Shown here piece by piece: positions 27,178-36,977 of a DNA stretch of 43,152 nt. The stretch is taken from the NCBI GenBank assembly GCA_018334755.1, contig JAGXLI010000010.1, forward strand, positions 1-43,152, written 5' to 3'. The position numbers and the translations under genes are program-made. The stretch is from Thermoplasmatota archaeon (lineage in GTDB: Archaea; Thermoplasmatota; Thermoplasmata; Halarchaeoplasmatales; Halarchaeoplasmataceae). The first letter of the stretch is position 1, and each line of letters opens with the position of its first letter. The notes below the pieces were generated by a model. It saw nothing but the letters and a program-made list of their open reading frames with translations, did no database searches and was not told the DNA's origin.

Positions 27178-29100
27178 TCAATAAAGCCTGATGGTCTCTA
27201 GATTTTTAGGGGCCCTGGTGCTTATCCCGTATTTCTTGTATATAGTGCTGGCCAGATTAGTCGCTTTGCTCTCTTCACCGTGGGAAGTCAGTACGCGATT
27301 CGGATTTGGATTCATCTTGCTTATGTAGTGCAGTAACTGGATCCTATCGCTGTGTCCCGAGAAACCCTCACAGGTAGACACGTTCAGTTTGACGGGGATG
27401 TCTATTTTCTCGCCTTTTTCGGTCAGGGTTATCTTGTCGTAGTCCCTCTGGATCTTACTACCTAAGGTTCCCTGGGCCTGATATCCTACGAAGATCAGGG
27501 TCGCCTCGGGATCATCTCCCCAAGCTTTGAAGTACTCTAACACGGGTCCGCCGTTCATCATGCCCGCCGTGGCGAGGACTATAGCCGGTTCGTCCCTATC
27601 GCAGATCTTTTTTCTTTTGTCCATGCTCCCGACTTCCTCGAACATGTCCGATAGGAAGGGGTTCTCATCTTCATGGAAGATCTTGTTTTTCAAGACGTTG
27701 TTCAGATACTCCGGATAGGCGGTATGTATCGCCGTGGCCTCCCAGATCATGCCGTCCAGGTATACATCGGTTTCTGGAAGCTCTCCTTTCCGTATGGCTT
27801 CTTCGATAACCAGCATGACCTCTTGTGATCGTCCTACCGCGAAGACAGGGAGTATGACTTTACCGTTCCTGTTATTCAAGGCGCGGTCCAATATGTCCTT
27901 CAGCTGTTCGACGGCGTCGTTCCTGCTGGGCTGCAGGTCTTCATAGCCGCCGTAGGTCGATTCCATAACGACCGTTTCTACTCTGGGGAAGTTGTTATGG
28001 GCCTGGTTGAAAAGCCAGGTTTCGTCGTATTTTATGTCTCCAGTGAAAGCTACATTGTAATCGCCGTCGCCTATATGGATATGCGCGACTGATGACCCTA
28101 AGATGTGCCCGGCATTATGAAGCGTCAACCTCATATCGGGCGCGATGTCGGTGGTCTCTCCATATTCTAGAGGTATGGTCCGTTTCACCTGTTCTCTTAT
28201 GTGCTCGGATTTGTAAGGCGGGTCCCTAGCGTCGCTGACCGAGACCTTGATGTAATCCAACTGTAGGAGTGCAGCAAGATCTCTGGTCGGAGCGGTAGTA
28301 TATATAGGTCCTTCATATCCGTACTTGTAGAGAGCGGGTATGATACCGCTGTGATCCAGGTGAGCGTGCGTAAGGATTAAACAGTCGATGTCCTCGAGAG
28401 GCATCAGTTCCGGCGCGTTCAGATACGGGGTGCCTTCCCCGTTCTCGCTCCTGGCGGAGACATCGACGCCGCAGTCGATCAGGACTTTGCTGTCACGGGT
28501 CTGGAGTAGATGCGCTGAACGGCCGACCTCCCGGTATCCTCCTAGCGCCGTTACCCTACCGAAGGTTTCTCCGTTCCGCGTGTCCCTGTTTATCTTCCTG
28601 CCGACTTTATGGAGAAAGTCTTTCCTCTCCTTTCTGACCTTTTTCAAGTATCCGCGGATATCGTCTATGGTCTTTGACTTGATCGGGGGTGTCCTGATGA
28701 CATCAACGGCCCACTTGGTCTCCCGTTTTATCTCGTTCAAAAGTTTACCGTCCTTTCCTATAGCTATGCCTGGAGCTTTAGCTTCGATCGTTATCTGACC
28801 GATATCTTCTTTGAACTCCATGTCAGTGATCTCTGCCTCTTCCGGTACTATTTCCCTTATCTCCTCTTCAGCTTCTTCTGGATCTGCCAAAAGAGAAGGA
28901 TCTGGACGCACCAAGACCCTTCTCTTCAATTTCTCGGCCAACTTTTTCATCGTGTTCGAGTCTTTCGTGAATTCCCCTATATCTTTGGTGTATATCACTA
29001 TCACTGATCCTTCGAACTGTATATCCGTGATCCTCACGTTCCTAGAAACCACTTCTCTGACCGCTTCTTTCGCATCCTCTAAAATGTCTTCAACACTCAT
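27178..29100 (-). CDS. KH/beta-CASP ribonuclease (aCPSF1/FttA)
   Basis: N-terminal KH region, LTHAHLDHSG metallo-beta-lactamase motif, beta-CASP motifs, SGHSDRIQLLHYI. Confidence 0.93.
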   Translation of the reverse strand: MSVEDILEDAKEAVREVVSRNVRITDIQFEGSVIVIYTKDIGEFTKDSNTMKKLAEKLKRRVLVRPDPSLLADPEEAEEEIREIVPEEAEITDMEFKEDIGQITIEAKAPGIAIGKDGKLLNEIKRETKWAVDVIRTPPIKSKTIDDIRGYLKKVRKERKDFLHKVGRKINRDTRNGETFGRVTALGGYREVGRSAHLLQTRDSKVLIDCGVDVSARSENGEGTPYLNAPELMPLEDIDCLILTHAHLDHSGIIPALYKYGYEGPIYTTAPTRDLAALLQLDYIKVSVSDARDPPYKSEHIREQVKRTIPLEYGETTDIAPDMRLTLHNAGHILGSSVAHIHIGDGDYNVAFTGDIKYDETWLFNQAHNNFPRVETVVMESTYGGYEDLQPSRNDAVEQLKDILDRALNNRNGKVILPVFAVGRSQEVMLVIEEAIRKGELPETDVYLDGMIWEATAIHTAYPEYLNNVLKNKIFHEDENPFLSDMFEEVGSMDKRKKICDRDEPAIVLATAGMMNGGPVLEYFKAWGDDPEATLIFVGYQAQGTLGSKIQRDYDKITLTEKGEKIDIPVKLNVSTCEGFSGHSDRIQLLHYISKMNPNPNRVLTSHGEESKATNLASTIYKKYGISTRAPKNLETIRLY

Positions 29101-29233
29101 AGAATCACTTTCTTGTGTAGTTCGTGTAGTTTTTTTATGAACATAAATCTGGTATTGACAGAACTAAGGAAAAGAAGACCGATATCCACCCTGATCTTAT
29201 ATCGGTAGATGTACGAGATGGATGAAAGGGGTT

Positions 29234-29890
29234 TTAGAGAGCGGGTAAGTTCTTCTCTTCCCTCAGCTCTGATATCCTCTTCTCGACTTCATCGTCTTCT
29301 ATATTTTCAAATCCCTCATCCGTTATCTTCGCTAAGTTTATACCGTCGCCGGAGGCAGAATCCCGGCTGCTCGAAACCAGTAAGGATAAGACGGCGAGAT
29401 CCATAGCTTCTTCCATCTCCATCTCTTCCTCGTAATGGTCTTCGAGTATACCATAGACGAACTGTGAGCCTGAACCTTCAGCGACGTAATCGTCCGCGAT
29501 CGCTCCACCTAGAGCGTCGATGGAGTAAACCTTTCCACACCCGTCGGAATCGACGCCGCCGAGAACGAGTCCGACATAATAAGGCATCATCCTTCTTCCC
29601 ATCATGATGTTGGAGAGAAGGGTTGTAGCGGCTTCTACGGACATCGTTTTACTCCTCTTCAGTTCATAGAGTTCAACTTCGGAGCGTAGATATCTTGATA
29701 ACGCCTGACCGTCTCCGACCAGACCTGCGATGGTCAATCCGATATTGTCCGTGATCTCGAACAATTTTTTAGTATCCTTATGAGATATCATGTGCCCTTT
29801 AGTAGCTCTTTTTTCCGTTGCAAGTACGACGCCTTCTTGGCAGACTAGACCTAGGGTGGTCGTACCCTTTTTGTTGTTTTCTTCATCCAT
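29234..29890 (-). CDS. psmB: Proteasome beta subunit
   Basis: Propeptide cleavage-type KKG-TTTLGLVCQEGVVLATEKRATKGHMI; GSGSQFVYGILE. Confidence 0.95.
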   Translation of the reverse strand: MDEENNKKGTTTLGLVCQEGVVLATEKRATKGHMISHKDTKKLFEITDNIGLTIAGLVGDGQALSRYLRSEVELYELKRSKTMSVEAATTLLSNIMMGRRMMPYYVGLVLGGVDSDGCGKVYSIDALGGAIADDYVAEGSGSQFVYGILEDHYEEEMEMEEAMDLAVLSLLVSSSRDSASGDGINLAKITDEGFENIEDDEVEKRISELREEKNLPAL

Positions 29891-30032
29891 GATTTCACAC
29901 TCAACCCAAATATATCTGATCGGTCAAATCCCAAACTATCGATGGAATCAGACCATCCAAAATCCTTCTTCGCCAATTATTAAATTGGGACTCCTATTTA
30001 GATGTTTTCATCTTTCTATAACGACGGACGAT

Positions 30033-30521
30033 CTACCTGTAGATCGACGGTCCAGATTTGGTAGAGGAGACCTCTTGTTCCTCCATCTCCGCTCCACCTA
30101 ATGATTGGAAATGGATCGTAGCTCTCATACCGATATTGATCACGTTCTGTATAGTGTCAAACAAAAGGGTCTTCTTCAGATCGTCGTCATAAAGATGCTG
30201 CTTGACTATTACGGCCTCCGGAAGTTCCTGGTCATCTCTCTGTATGTTGTAGATGTTGGTGTCCTGTGCCAATATCATGACCAGTTTCTTTTCGAAGCCC
30301 GATCTCTGTTTATTGTTCAATTTCTTCAGAACCTTTTTATGCTCTTCGCTGACGTTGAGTTTATACACCACTTCCAGCCTCTTGTCGTTCTGTTCAGGGT
30401 TCCCTAAGAGGACTACCCTGTTCCCGTGTTTTAGATGTATCAACCAGTTCAGGCCGGACTGATCTTTCACTTCGAACTCTCTATTGTCATCTTCTAACCA
30501 TTCAGTTATCTCTTTCTTCAT
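30033..30521 (-). CDS. DUF2299-like archaeal protein
   Basis: 162 aa; pattern NVSEEHKKVLKKLNNKQRSGFEKKLVMILAQ and C-terminal region resemble DUF2299 from memory. Confidence 0.5.
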   Translation of the reverse strand: MKKEITEWLEDDNREFEVKDQSGLNWLIHLKHGNRVVLLGNPEQNDKRLEVVYKLNVSEEHKKVLKKLNNKQRSGFEKKLVMILAQDTNIYNIQRDDQELPEAVIVKQHLYDDDLKKTLLFDTIQNVINIGMRATIHFQSLGGAEMEEQEVSSTKSGPSIYR

Positions 30522-30560
30522 GAAAGTAGCTTAGAATCGCAGGGTTTAATAATCTTTGCC

Positions 30561-31121
30561 TCACGCCAAGATTAACTCTATACCACGAAGGACGAAGAGA
30601 GGTACTACAATCATCAGAAAATCGTCATCCACGACAAGCTTCGGATACTCAGCTATTATGGCAACTACTCCTCCCACTGAAGAGAGTACAGCGATATTGA
30701 GCAGAGAGAAGTCCGTCAGCAATGCCAGCAAGATCAGAGCCAGACCGATCCAGGTCATCAGCGGCACGTATGGATAAAGCTTTGGCTTTAACTCCTGTAT
30801 CTCACCGATCATCGGATCGACCAGTCCCATGCCGACCAGGCAGAGTACCGCCAGGTACATCGGGAAGAAAAGGAGTGTTATCGCCGCCGCCATCCCGGCC
30901 CATGCGTAGGCGGCTATCTGTCTCTTCTCGTAGTGCCTCATACCATAGACGTGGAATCCGAAATAGATTCTAAAAGCTTCGAATACGAGGACGAAAGTTA
31001 AAACGAGGAGGACCCAGAGCCGTTTCGAGTAGCCGAAAAAAGGATCGGGGATGAAATAGTAGACTAAAACTATCCAGGCCATCGAATGAAGTATCCTTCT
31101 CAACAGACGATGTCCTTCCAT
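30561..31121 (-). CDS. Polyprenol/dolichol kinase-like (phosphatidate cytidylyltransferase-like) membrane protein
   Basis: Multi-TM, LLRRILHSMAWIVL, YGMRHYEKRQIAAYAWAGMAAAITLL, GMGLVDPMIGEI. Confidence 0.6.
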   Translation of the reverse strand: MEGHRLLRRILHSMAWIVLVYYFIPDPFFGYSKRLWVLLVLTFVLVFEAFRIYFGFHVYGMRHYEKRQIAAYAWAGMAAAITLLFFPMYLAVLCLVGMGLVDPMIGEIQELKPKLYPYVPLMTWIGLALILLALLTDFSLLNIAVLSSVGGVVAIIAEYPKLVVDDDFLMIVVPLFVLRGIELILA

Positions 31122-31142
31122 GGTCTTCTATTTTATTACTTA

Positions 31143-32576
31143 TTATAGAAATCTTCCCCTTTTATTACAGGAACCGGGCTCGTTATCCTCCGTTTTATTC
31201 AGAAATTTTCCCCTAGATGCTAATTTCTCAAGTGTTGCAACGGCGGACCTCGTAGAACTGAAAGTCAGGATGCCTTCCTTATTAAATTCATTCTTCCATT
31301 CCTCCACTTTGGTATCGGCCAGTAAAACTATCGCCGTGGGTTTTTCGATCTTCTTACAGGTCTCTATGATCCTGCCCGGAAGGGTCTCGTCTACCTCAGG
31401 GGACTTCGAGAGATACAAAAGGATACCGTCCAGTTTTTCTTCTCTCCCAAGTATCTTCAAGACCTCTTCGTAGTTCTTCACCGAGACCGCCGGGGTCAGA
31501 TCTATCGGGTTCTCCAGTGATGACAAAGGAGGTGCGACCTCTTCCAGCTCAGCTTTGACCGATGGGGACAAGGAGGCCATCTCCAGATCCTTCTTTTTAC
31601 CGATCCTGTCAGAGGCGATGACGCCCGTACCGCCAGCACTGCTCACCACGGCTATTCTTCCTTCCTCCATCGGGCTCAACCGGCTAAAGGAAGCGGCCGT
31701 ATCCACCAGATCCATCTCATCTTTTGCCAGGATCACTCCGGTCTGTTCGGCTATCCCCTGAATGACCCTCTCAGAAGAAGTAGACAATGAGCCCGTGTGA
31801 GAACGTGTAGCTTCTTTCCCCTCGGCAGTCAGTCCACCTTTGAGCAGAACTACAGGTTTCTCTCTGCTGACGCGTTCCGCTTCCTCGAAAAAGGCTCTGC
31901 CCCGGGAAAAACTCTCGAGGTAAAAGGCGATCACCTCCGTCTCTTCGTCCCGAGCGAAGTATCTCAACATGTCCAACTCATCCAGGTCAAGCTTGTTCCC
32001 TACGCCGACGAAGGCTGAAAGTCCCATATCTTTTTCATTCAGGTACTCGAAGAAAGGAACGGAGAGGAAGCCGCTCTGAGAGACGAAAGCTATGTCGCCC
32101 TTTTTCGGCCGTTGGAGAACATCCTCGGAAACGAACAGAGTATCTAAGTCTTCCGCGGGACGGTAAAGTCCGAGGGTATTGGGTCCTAGAACGCTCGTTC
32201 CAGTCTCTGATACCAGTCTCTTGAGCGCTCGAGCGTTCTTTTCTCCCTCTTCTCCCATCTCACTGAAGCCCGCAGATACTATCAGGAAGGACTTTACACC
32301 TTCATCGATACACCGCTCAACCGTTTTTAAGATATCACTAGACGGGATCGCGAGGATCGCCAGATCGACTCGTGTTGGAACGTCGTTTATGTCTTTAAAA
32401 AAATCCACGTCCTCCTCTTTGCTTTCTGGATTCACTGCAAAGACGTCCCTCTCAGTCCCCTCTTTCAGGTTGGTGAAGATAGTGTTACCTATACCCTGTC
32501 CTTCCAAAGATACCCCGAAAACGGCGATGGTTTCAGGGGCGAAAAGACCGTTCAATCTTTTCGACTCTTTATCCAC
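31143..32576 (-). CDS. ADP-forming acyl-CoA synthetase alpha subunit (paralog 1)
   Basis: CoA-binding N-terminus APETIAVFGVS, LGPNTLGLY, SQSGFLSVPF, catalytic-His motif RSHTGSLS. Confidence 0.88.
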   Translation of the reverse strand: MDKESKRLNGLFAPETIAVFGVSLEGQGIGNTIFTNLKEGTERDVFAVNPESKEEDVDFFKDINDVPTRVDLAILAIPSSDILKTVERCIDEGVKSFLIVSAGFSEMGEEGEKNARALKRLVSETGTSVLGPNTLGLYRPAEDLDTLFVSEDVLQRPKKGDIAFVSQSGFLSVPFFEYLNEKDMGLSAFVGVGNKLDLDELDMLRYFARDEETEVIAFYLESFSRGRAFFEEAERVSREKPVVLLKGGLTAEGKEATRSHTGSLSTSSERVIQGIAEQTGVILAKDEMDLVDTAASFSRLSPMEEGRIAVVSSAGGTGVIASDRIGKKKDLEMASLSPSVKAELEEVAPPLSSLENPIDLTPAVSVKNYEEVLKILGREEKLDGILLYLSKSPEVDETLPGRIIETCKKIEKPTAIVLLADTKVEEWKNEFNKEGILTFSSTRSAVATLEKLASRGKFLNKTEDNEPGSCNKRGRFL

Positions 32577-32643
32577 GATTCACACCGGTTCAACTAATGC
32601 AGAGTATCAAAATCAAGGACGATTATATAACTCTTTTTTCGAC

Positions 32644-33177
32644 TCAGACCGGGACGAAGTCATGGAGGTCCTTGAGATCTGGGTTCACTTTTCCCTCGCG
32701 TATGAGAGAGAAATTGACGTCCACCATGACCGGTTTCTCCAAAAGGTATTCGTCATAGGCTCTCCTGACATTATCAAAATACCTCCTGGCAGCGGCGTGA
32801 TCGGGTGCGGTGAACATCAATATCCAATCGTACTGTCCGTTGAGATATAGAACGTTCACCAGCTGGACTTCCTGTATTTCTTGAACCCCTTTTATCTGTC
32901 TGTCGATGATGAGTTCCGCTAGATCTTCACTCATCGGTTTCATCTTCAACAGGGCTATATACATCACGTGGTCTTTTTTGGTCTCATCGACCACGGCGGT
33001 GTAGCCCCATATCACTTTTTTTTCCTCCAGTTCTTTCTTTTTTCTCCATATCTTCTGGCGATAGGTGTCCAATTTCTCGGCTATCTTCTTCAGGCTCCGG
33101 GTGGGATCTTTCAGTAATTCTTTTATCAGTTTTTCTTTGAAACCTAATTTGTTACTTTTTTGGGTTTTTTCCGACAT
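32644..33177 (-). CDS. Lrp/AsnC-family transcriptional regulator
   Basis: LIKELLKDPTRSLKKIAEKLDTYRQKIWRKKKELEEKKVIWGYTAVVD HTH; C-terminal RAM-like domain; likely start MSEKTQ (ORF open to 33207). Confidence 0.75.
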   Translation of the reverse strand: MSEKTQKSNKLGFKEKLIKELLKDPTRSLKKIAEKLDTYRQKIWRKKKELEEKKVIWGYTAVVDETKKDHVMYIALLKMKPMSEDLAELIIDRQIKGVQEIQEVQLVNVLYLNGQYDWILMFTAPDHAAARRYFDNVRRAYDEYLLEKPVMVDVNFSLIREGKVNPDLKDLHDFVPV

Positions 33178-33217
33178 ATTACCACGATACGTTACATTTT
33201 CGCTCACGAGATATTAT

Positions 33218-33234
33218 ATATGTTTCAAACATAT
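33218..33234. promoter_or_regulatory. 17-bp palindrome ATATGTTT-C-AAACATAT in the divergent Lrp/acd intergenic region, candidate operator
   Basis: Perfect 8-bp inverted repeat around a single C. Confidence 0.6.
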
Positions 33235-33256
33235 GTATGTTACGGAGGTGTAAAAA

Positions 33257-33400
33257 ATGGAAATGGAAGTAGATGGTAAAGACCTCGACCACAGCAAAGT
33301 CATACTGTACCCGAAAGAACTCGACTCGAACACCAGGCACGAACTGATGGAGAAGATCAGAGAACTCGACGTTGACTTTGAATACGAAGAGTACAGCTGA
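33257..33400 (+). CDS. Microprotein (47 aa), unknown
   Basis: MEMEVDGKDLDHSKVILYPKELDSNTRHELMEKIRELDVDFEYEEYS*; preceded by GGAGGTG ribosome-binding-like sequence. Confidence 0.6.
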   Translation: MEMEVDGKDLDHSKVILYPKELDSNTRHELMEKIRELDVDFEYEEYS

Positions 33401-33410
33401 GAGTATAGCT

Positions 33411-34889
33411 ATGGAATGCGAAACTCTCTCTCTGGATAGGATCGAGGTCTCGATAGACCAGGAAAAAGTAGAAGATACAGAGGAAAAGAAAGTCAAGTCA
33501 GACAGAAGATTAGGAGAAACATTTTTCAAACCAGGTTCTATCGCGGTCATCGGGGCCTCACCCTCGGAGGATAAGCTTTCGAACGTCCTCCTAGAGAACA
33601 TAAAAGAGGCGAAGAGCTCAGATGAAATTTTTCCAGTCAACCCGAACTACGACGAGATCGAAGGGATGAGATGCTTTGACAGCATCAAGGATGTAAGAAA
33701 GAAGATCGATCTGGCAGTCGTCTCCGTACCATCAGATCTTGTCCCAGACATAGTTGAAGGATGTGTACAGGCCGATGTTGGAAACGTCGTGGTGATCTCA
33801 TCCGGTTTTTCCGAGACCGGCACCGAGAAGGGAGAAGAACTCGAAAGGAAGTTAGTTGAGGCTGTTGAAGACAGTTCGACGAGGCTTCTTGGACCTAACA
33901 CGCTGGGATACTATCTACCTTCTGAGGATCTTGACCTGACATTTCTAGGAAAAGACGCCTTCGAAAGACCTAGTGAAGGGGGCATCGGCCTCATCTCTCA
34001 GAGCGGATCCCTCGGGGTCGACTTTTTAAACGAACTCTCGTCGACCGGATCAGGCGTCTCCCTCTTCTTGAGCTTGGGTAACAAGGCCGATATCAATGAG
34101 TGTGACGTGATCGATTATCTATGGAGAGACGATAAAACGGAGTGTATCGCGATGTATCTGGAGGGTATATCTGAAGGAGAGAGATTTTTCGACCTGTGCA
34201 GTTCCGTCACCGAAGAGAAACCGATGATCATGCTAAAAGGGGGTAAAAGTGAGAGCGGTGAAAAGGCCGCTAGTCTCCATACCGGCAAGATGGGAGGAGC
34301 GTACAAGATAACAAGGGACATAATGGATCAATTGAACATCATCGAGGCCGACGACGAGGTCGAGTTGTTAGATTTCGCTCAAGGATTCAACGATTCGATA
34401 CTGCCTAAAGGAAAACGAGTCCTCGTGATCACGAACGGAGGGGGCAACGGTATAATAGCCGTGGATAGGATGGAGAACGAGTGGAAGGAAGTCTTAGATC
34501 TCGTCTCGCTCTCCAGTGAATTTAAGACAAAGATAACGGACGTGGTCCCAGATTTCATCTCGCCCGGCAACCCTATCGATCTAAGTGCGGAGGCCTCAAA
34601 TGAAGATTACCTTCAAGTATTAGATCTGGTGGGAAAACACGATATCAGTGACCTGGTGGTTTTAGGGATCACGGTGAGTTCGACCATAGACGGGTCTATA
34701 GCGGACGATGTAAAGGAACTTTCCGAGAAACATTCCCTCCCGATCATAACCTACTTGAAAGGATTCAACGACGGCAAGAAAATAAAGGACGAGTTCGATA
34801 AAAACGGATTACCGGCATACCCGTCTGTGAGAAGAGCGACCAACGTGGCCGGTGCCATCATGAGATGGAACGAGGGGTGTAAAAGATGA
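33411..34889 (+). CDS. ADP-forming acyl-CoA synthetase alpha subunit (paralog 2)
   Basis: KPGSIAVIGASPSEDKLSN, LLGPNTLGYY, SQSGSLGVDF, SLHTGKMGGA; ORF track starts at 33372 but the ATG at 33411 clears the microprotein. Confidence 0.88.
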   Translation: MECETLSLDRIEVSIDQEKVEDTEEKKVKSDRRLGETFFKPGSIAVIGASPSEDKLSNVLLENIKEAKSSDEIFPVNPNYDEIEGMRCFDSIKDVRKKIDLAVVSVPSDLVPDIVEGCVQADVGNVVVISSGFSETGTEKGEELERKLVEAVEDSSTRLLGPNTLGYYLPSEDLDLTFLGKDAFERPSEGGIGLISQSGSLGVDFLNELSSTGSGVSLFLSLGNKADINECDVIDYLWRDDKTECIAMYLEGISEGERFFDLCSSVTEEKPMIMLKGGKSESGEKAASLHTGKMGGAYKITRDIMDQLNIIEADDEVELLDFAQGFNDSILPKGKRVLVITNGGGNGIIAVDRMENEWKEVLDLVSLSSEFKTKITDVVPDFISPGNPIDLSAEASNEDYLQVLDLVGKHDISDLVVLGITVSSTIDGSIADDVKELSEKHSLPIITYLKGFNDGKKIKDEFDKNGLPAYPSVRRATNVAGAIMRWNEGCKR

Positions 34890-35530
34890 AATTGAGCGAA
34901 GACGATTCGAAGAGATTGTTATCCGAATTCGGTTTCGAGAGGCCGGAACATGCGGTACTGAGAGGCGGCGAATTAGAGAAGATAGATATCCGGGACAAGG
35001 TGGAAGGTCTGAGTTACCCCTTGGTCGCAAAAGTAAACGCTCCAGAAGTCGGTCACAAGACCGATGTAAAAGGGATACAATTGAGCATCAACTCGTACGA
35101 TGAGCTGATCGCGACCCTCGAAGAGTTCGGATCACGTTTTCCCGGCGACGATATATTGATCGAAGAGCATATCCCACATGAATTTGAATTCATCTTGGGC
35201 TCGAAAGTGGACGAGACCTTCGGTCAGGTCATAATGTTCGGAGGAGGTGGAGTATTGACAGAAGTGTACGAGGACGTTGTTTTCAGAAAACCGCCGGTAG
35301 ATGAACGGGAGGGGAAAAGGATGATCGAAAAAACCAAGATAGGCGAGGTCCTCCGAGATTACCGTTCTATCGATCTGGATCCAGATACCATATTGAGATC
35401 TATAACCGCTCTTTCAGATCTGGTCACGGAAGTCAAGGATGTCGTGGAGTTGGACGTGAACCCGTTGGTCTGTGTGGGAAACAGACCTATAGCACTCGAT
35501 GCGAAGATAGCCCTGGATGGGGCGGGATAG
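34886..35530 (+). CDS. ADP-forming acyl-CoA synthetase beta subunit (ATP-grasp)
   Basis: YPLVAKVNAPEVGHKTDVKGIQLSI, GQVIMFGGGGVLTEVYEDVVFRKPP, ELDVNPLVC; ATGA overlap with alpha. Confidence 0.9.
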   Translation: MKLSEDDSKRLLSEFGFERPEHAVLRGGELEKIDIRDKVEGLSYPLVAKVNAPEVGHKTDVKGIQLSINSYDELIATLEEFGSRFPGDDILIEEHIPHEFEFILGSKVDETFGQVIMFGGGGVLTEVYEDVVFRKPPVDEREGKRMIEKTKIGEVLRDYRSIDLDPDTILRSITALSDLVTEVKDVVELDVNPLVCVGNRPIALDAKIALDGAG

Positions 35531-35568
35531 CTTCAAGAAAAAAAGAGAAAAACGGGGGGTTTTTGGTT

Positions 35569-36876
35569 CTAGTCTTCTTCCCTAAGATCGACGACTTTCT
35601 TCGCCTTTCCGACCGTTCTGGGAAGTTCGCCAGGTTCGAGGAGTTCTACGTCCGACTTTATGTTCAAGATGGCCTGTAGATTCTCGTGTGCCCGCTCTAA
35701 TAGGTCTTCCTCGTCATACTCGTCCGATCCGTAGTACTCTTTATCGACTTCTACCCTGATAGAAAGTTTATCGAGTACGTCTCTATCGACGATTATCTGG
35801 AAATATTCACCTATACCCTCGGTCTCCAGCAGTGCGGCTTCGACCTGGCTGGGGAACACGTTGACTCCTCCTACGATCAGCATGTCGTCGCTCCTTCCTG
35901 TTACACGCATGATCCGGGGATGGGACCTTCCACATTCACACTCCCCGTATTCAACTGTAGCGATATCTTTGGTCCTGTACCTGAGGAGGGGCATCGCTTC
36001 TCTTGACAGCATCGTAAATACTAGTTCGCCTTTTTCTCCTTCAGGTAAGACTTCACCGGTCTCGGGATCGATAGTCTCTACCAAGAATTCGTCGCTCCAG
36101 ATATGTAAACCGTTCTGTTCTGGACATTCTATAGCGACACCCGGGCCGTAAAGCTCGCTCATGCCGTAAACATCATGAGCCCTGAGCCCCATAGATTCCT
36201 CTATACTTTCCCTGGCCTCTTCACTCCAGGGCTCGGCTCCGAACATACCCACGTCCAGATTGAAATCTTCTAAGGGATCGTAACCGTGTTTTTTAGCGGC
36301 TTCAGAGAGATATAAGGCATATGAAGGTGTGGAAGCTAGAACGCTGGTCTGGAAATCGTTGAGCATAGTTATCTGTTTCTTAGTGTTTCCAGTGCTGGTT
36401 GGAAGCACGGAAGCGCCGAGTGTTTCTGCACCTTGATGAAAACCCAGACCGCCGGTGAATAGACCGTAACCGTAGGCATTTTGAACTATATCTCCAGGAT
36501 CAGCTCCCGCCGCAGAATAACATCTAGCCATCAGGTCACTCCATGTCTCCATGTCGTTCCTCGTGTACCCGACCACGGTCGGTGTACCAGTTGTTCCGCT
36601 GGAGGCGTGGAAACGCACCACATCTTCTCTAGGCACGGCCAATATCCCATAGGGATAATGTTCTCTAAGGTCGTCTTTTACCGTGAAGGGGATCTTGTGG
36701 ACATCTTTTAAACTATTGATATCATCCGGTGTGATATTCTCCTCTTTGAACTTTTTCTTGTACATCGGTACGTTGTTATAAGCGTAACGTACCATCTTCA
36801 TCATCTTTTCTTCCTGCTTTTCCTTGATCTCGTCTCGATCCATCATCTGGGCTTTTTTATTGTACATAAATATCAC
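35569..36876 (-). CDS. Phenylacetate-CoA ligase-like adenylate-forming enzyme
   Basis: RFHASSGTTGTPTVVGYTRND, DVYGMSELYGPGVAIEC, TGRSDDMLIVGGVNVFPSQVE. Confidence 0.9.
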   Translation of the reverse strand: MIFMYNKKAQMMDRDEIKEKQEEKMMKMVRYAYNNVPMYKKKFKEENITPDDINSLKDVHKIPFTVKDDLREHYPYGILAVPREDVVRFHASSGTTGTPTVVGYTRNDMETWSDLMARCYSAAGADPGDIVQNAYGYGLFTGGLGFHQGAETLGASVLPTSTGNTKKQITMLNDFQTSVLASTPSYALYLSEAAKKHGYDPLEDFNLDVGMFGAEPWSEEARESIEESMGLRAHDVYGMSELYGPGVAIECPEQNGLHIWSDEFLVETIDPETGEVLPEGEKGELVFTMLSREAMPLLRYRTKDIATVEYGECECGRSHPRIMRVTGRSDDMLIVGGVNVFPSQVEAALLETEGIGEYFQIIVDRDVLDKLSIRVEVDKEYYGSDEYDEEDLLERAHENLQAILNIKSDVELLEPGELPRTVGKAKKVVDLREED

Positions 36877-36977
36877 AATTCATCTTGGTTTTATACCTGA
36901 CTTTCTAAAAGAAATAGATATTATAAGGTTTTCGGACCAGCGCTTTTCGTGTTGAAGTACCCAAAGATCGACGTCGA

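Noticed and set aside
28388-28798. 136-aa ORF antisense to the aCPSF1/FttA gene
   Set aside because: Opposite a strongly conserved gene; composition typical of antisense shadow ORFs.
32179-32850. 223-aa plus-strand ORF
   Set aside because: Antisense to the acyl-CoA synthetase alpha and Lrp genes; no recognisable motif.
35531-35568. Terminator after the acd beta gene (ggggggttttt)
   Set aside because: T-rich run is suggestive, but without clear structure or expression data it is too weak to list as a feature.
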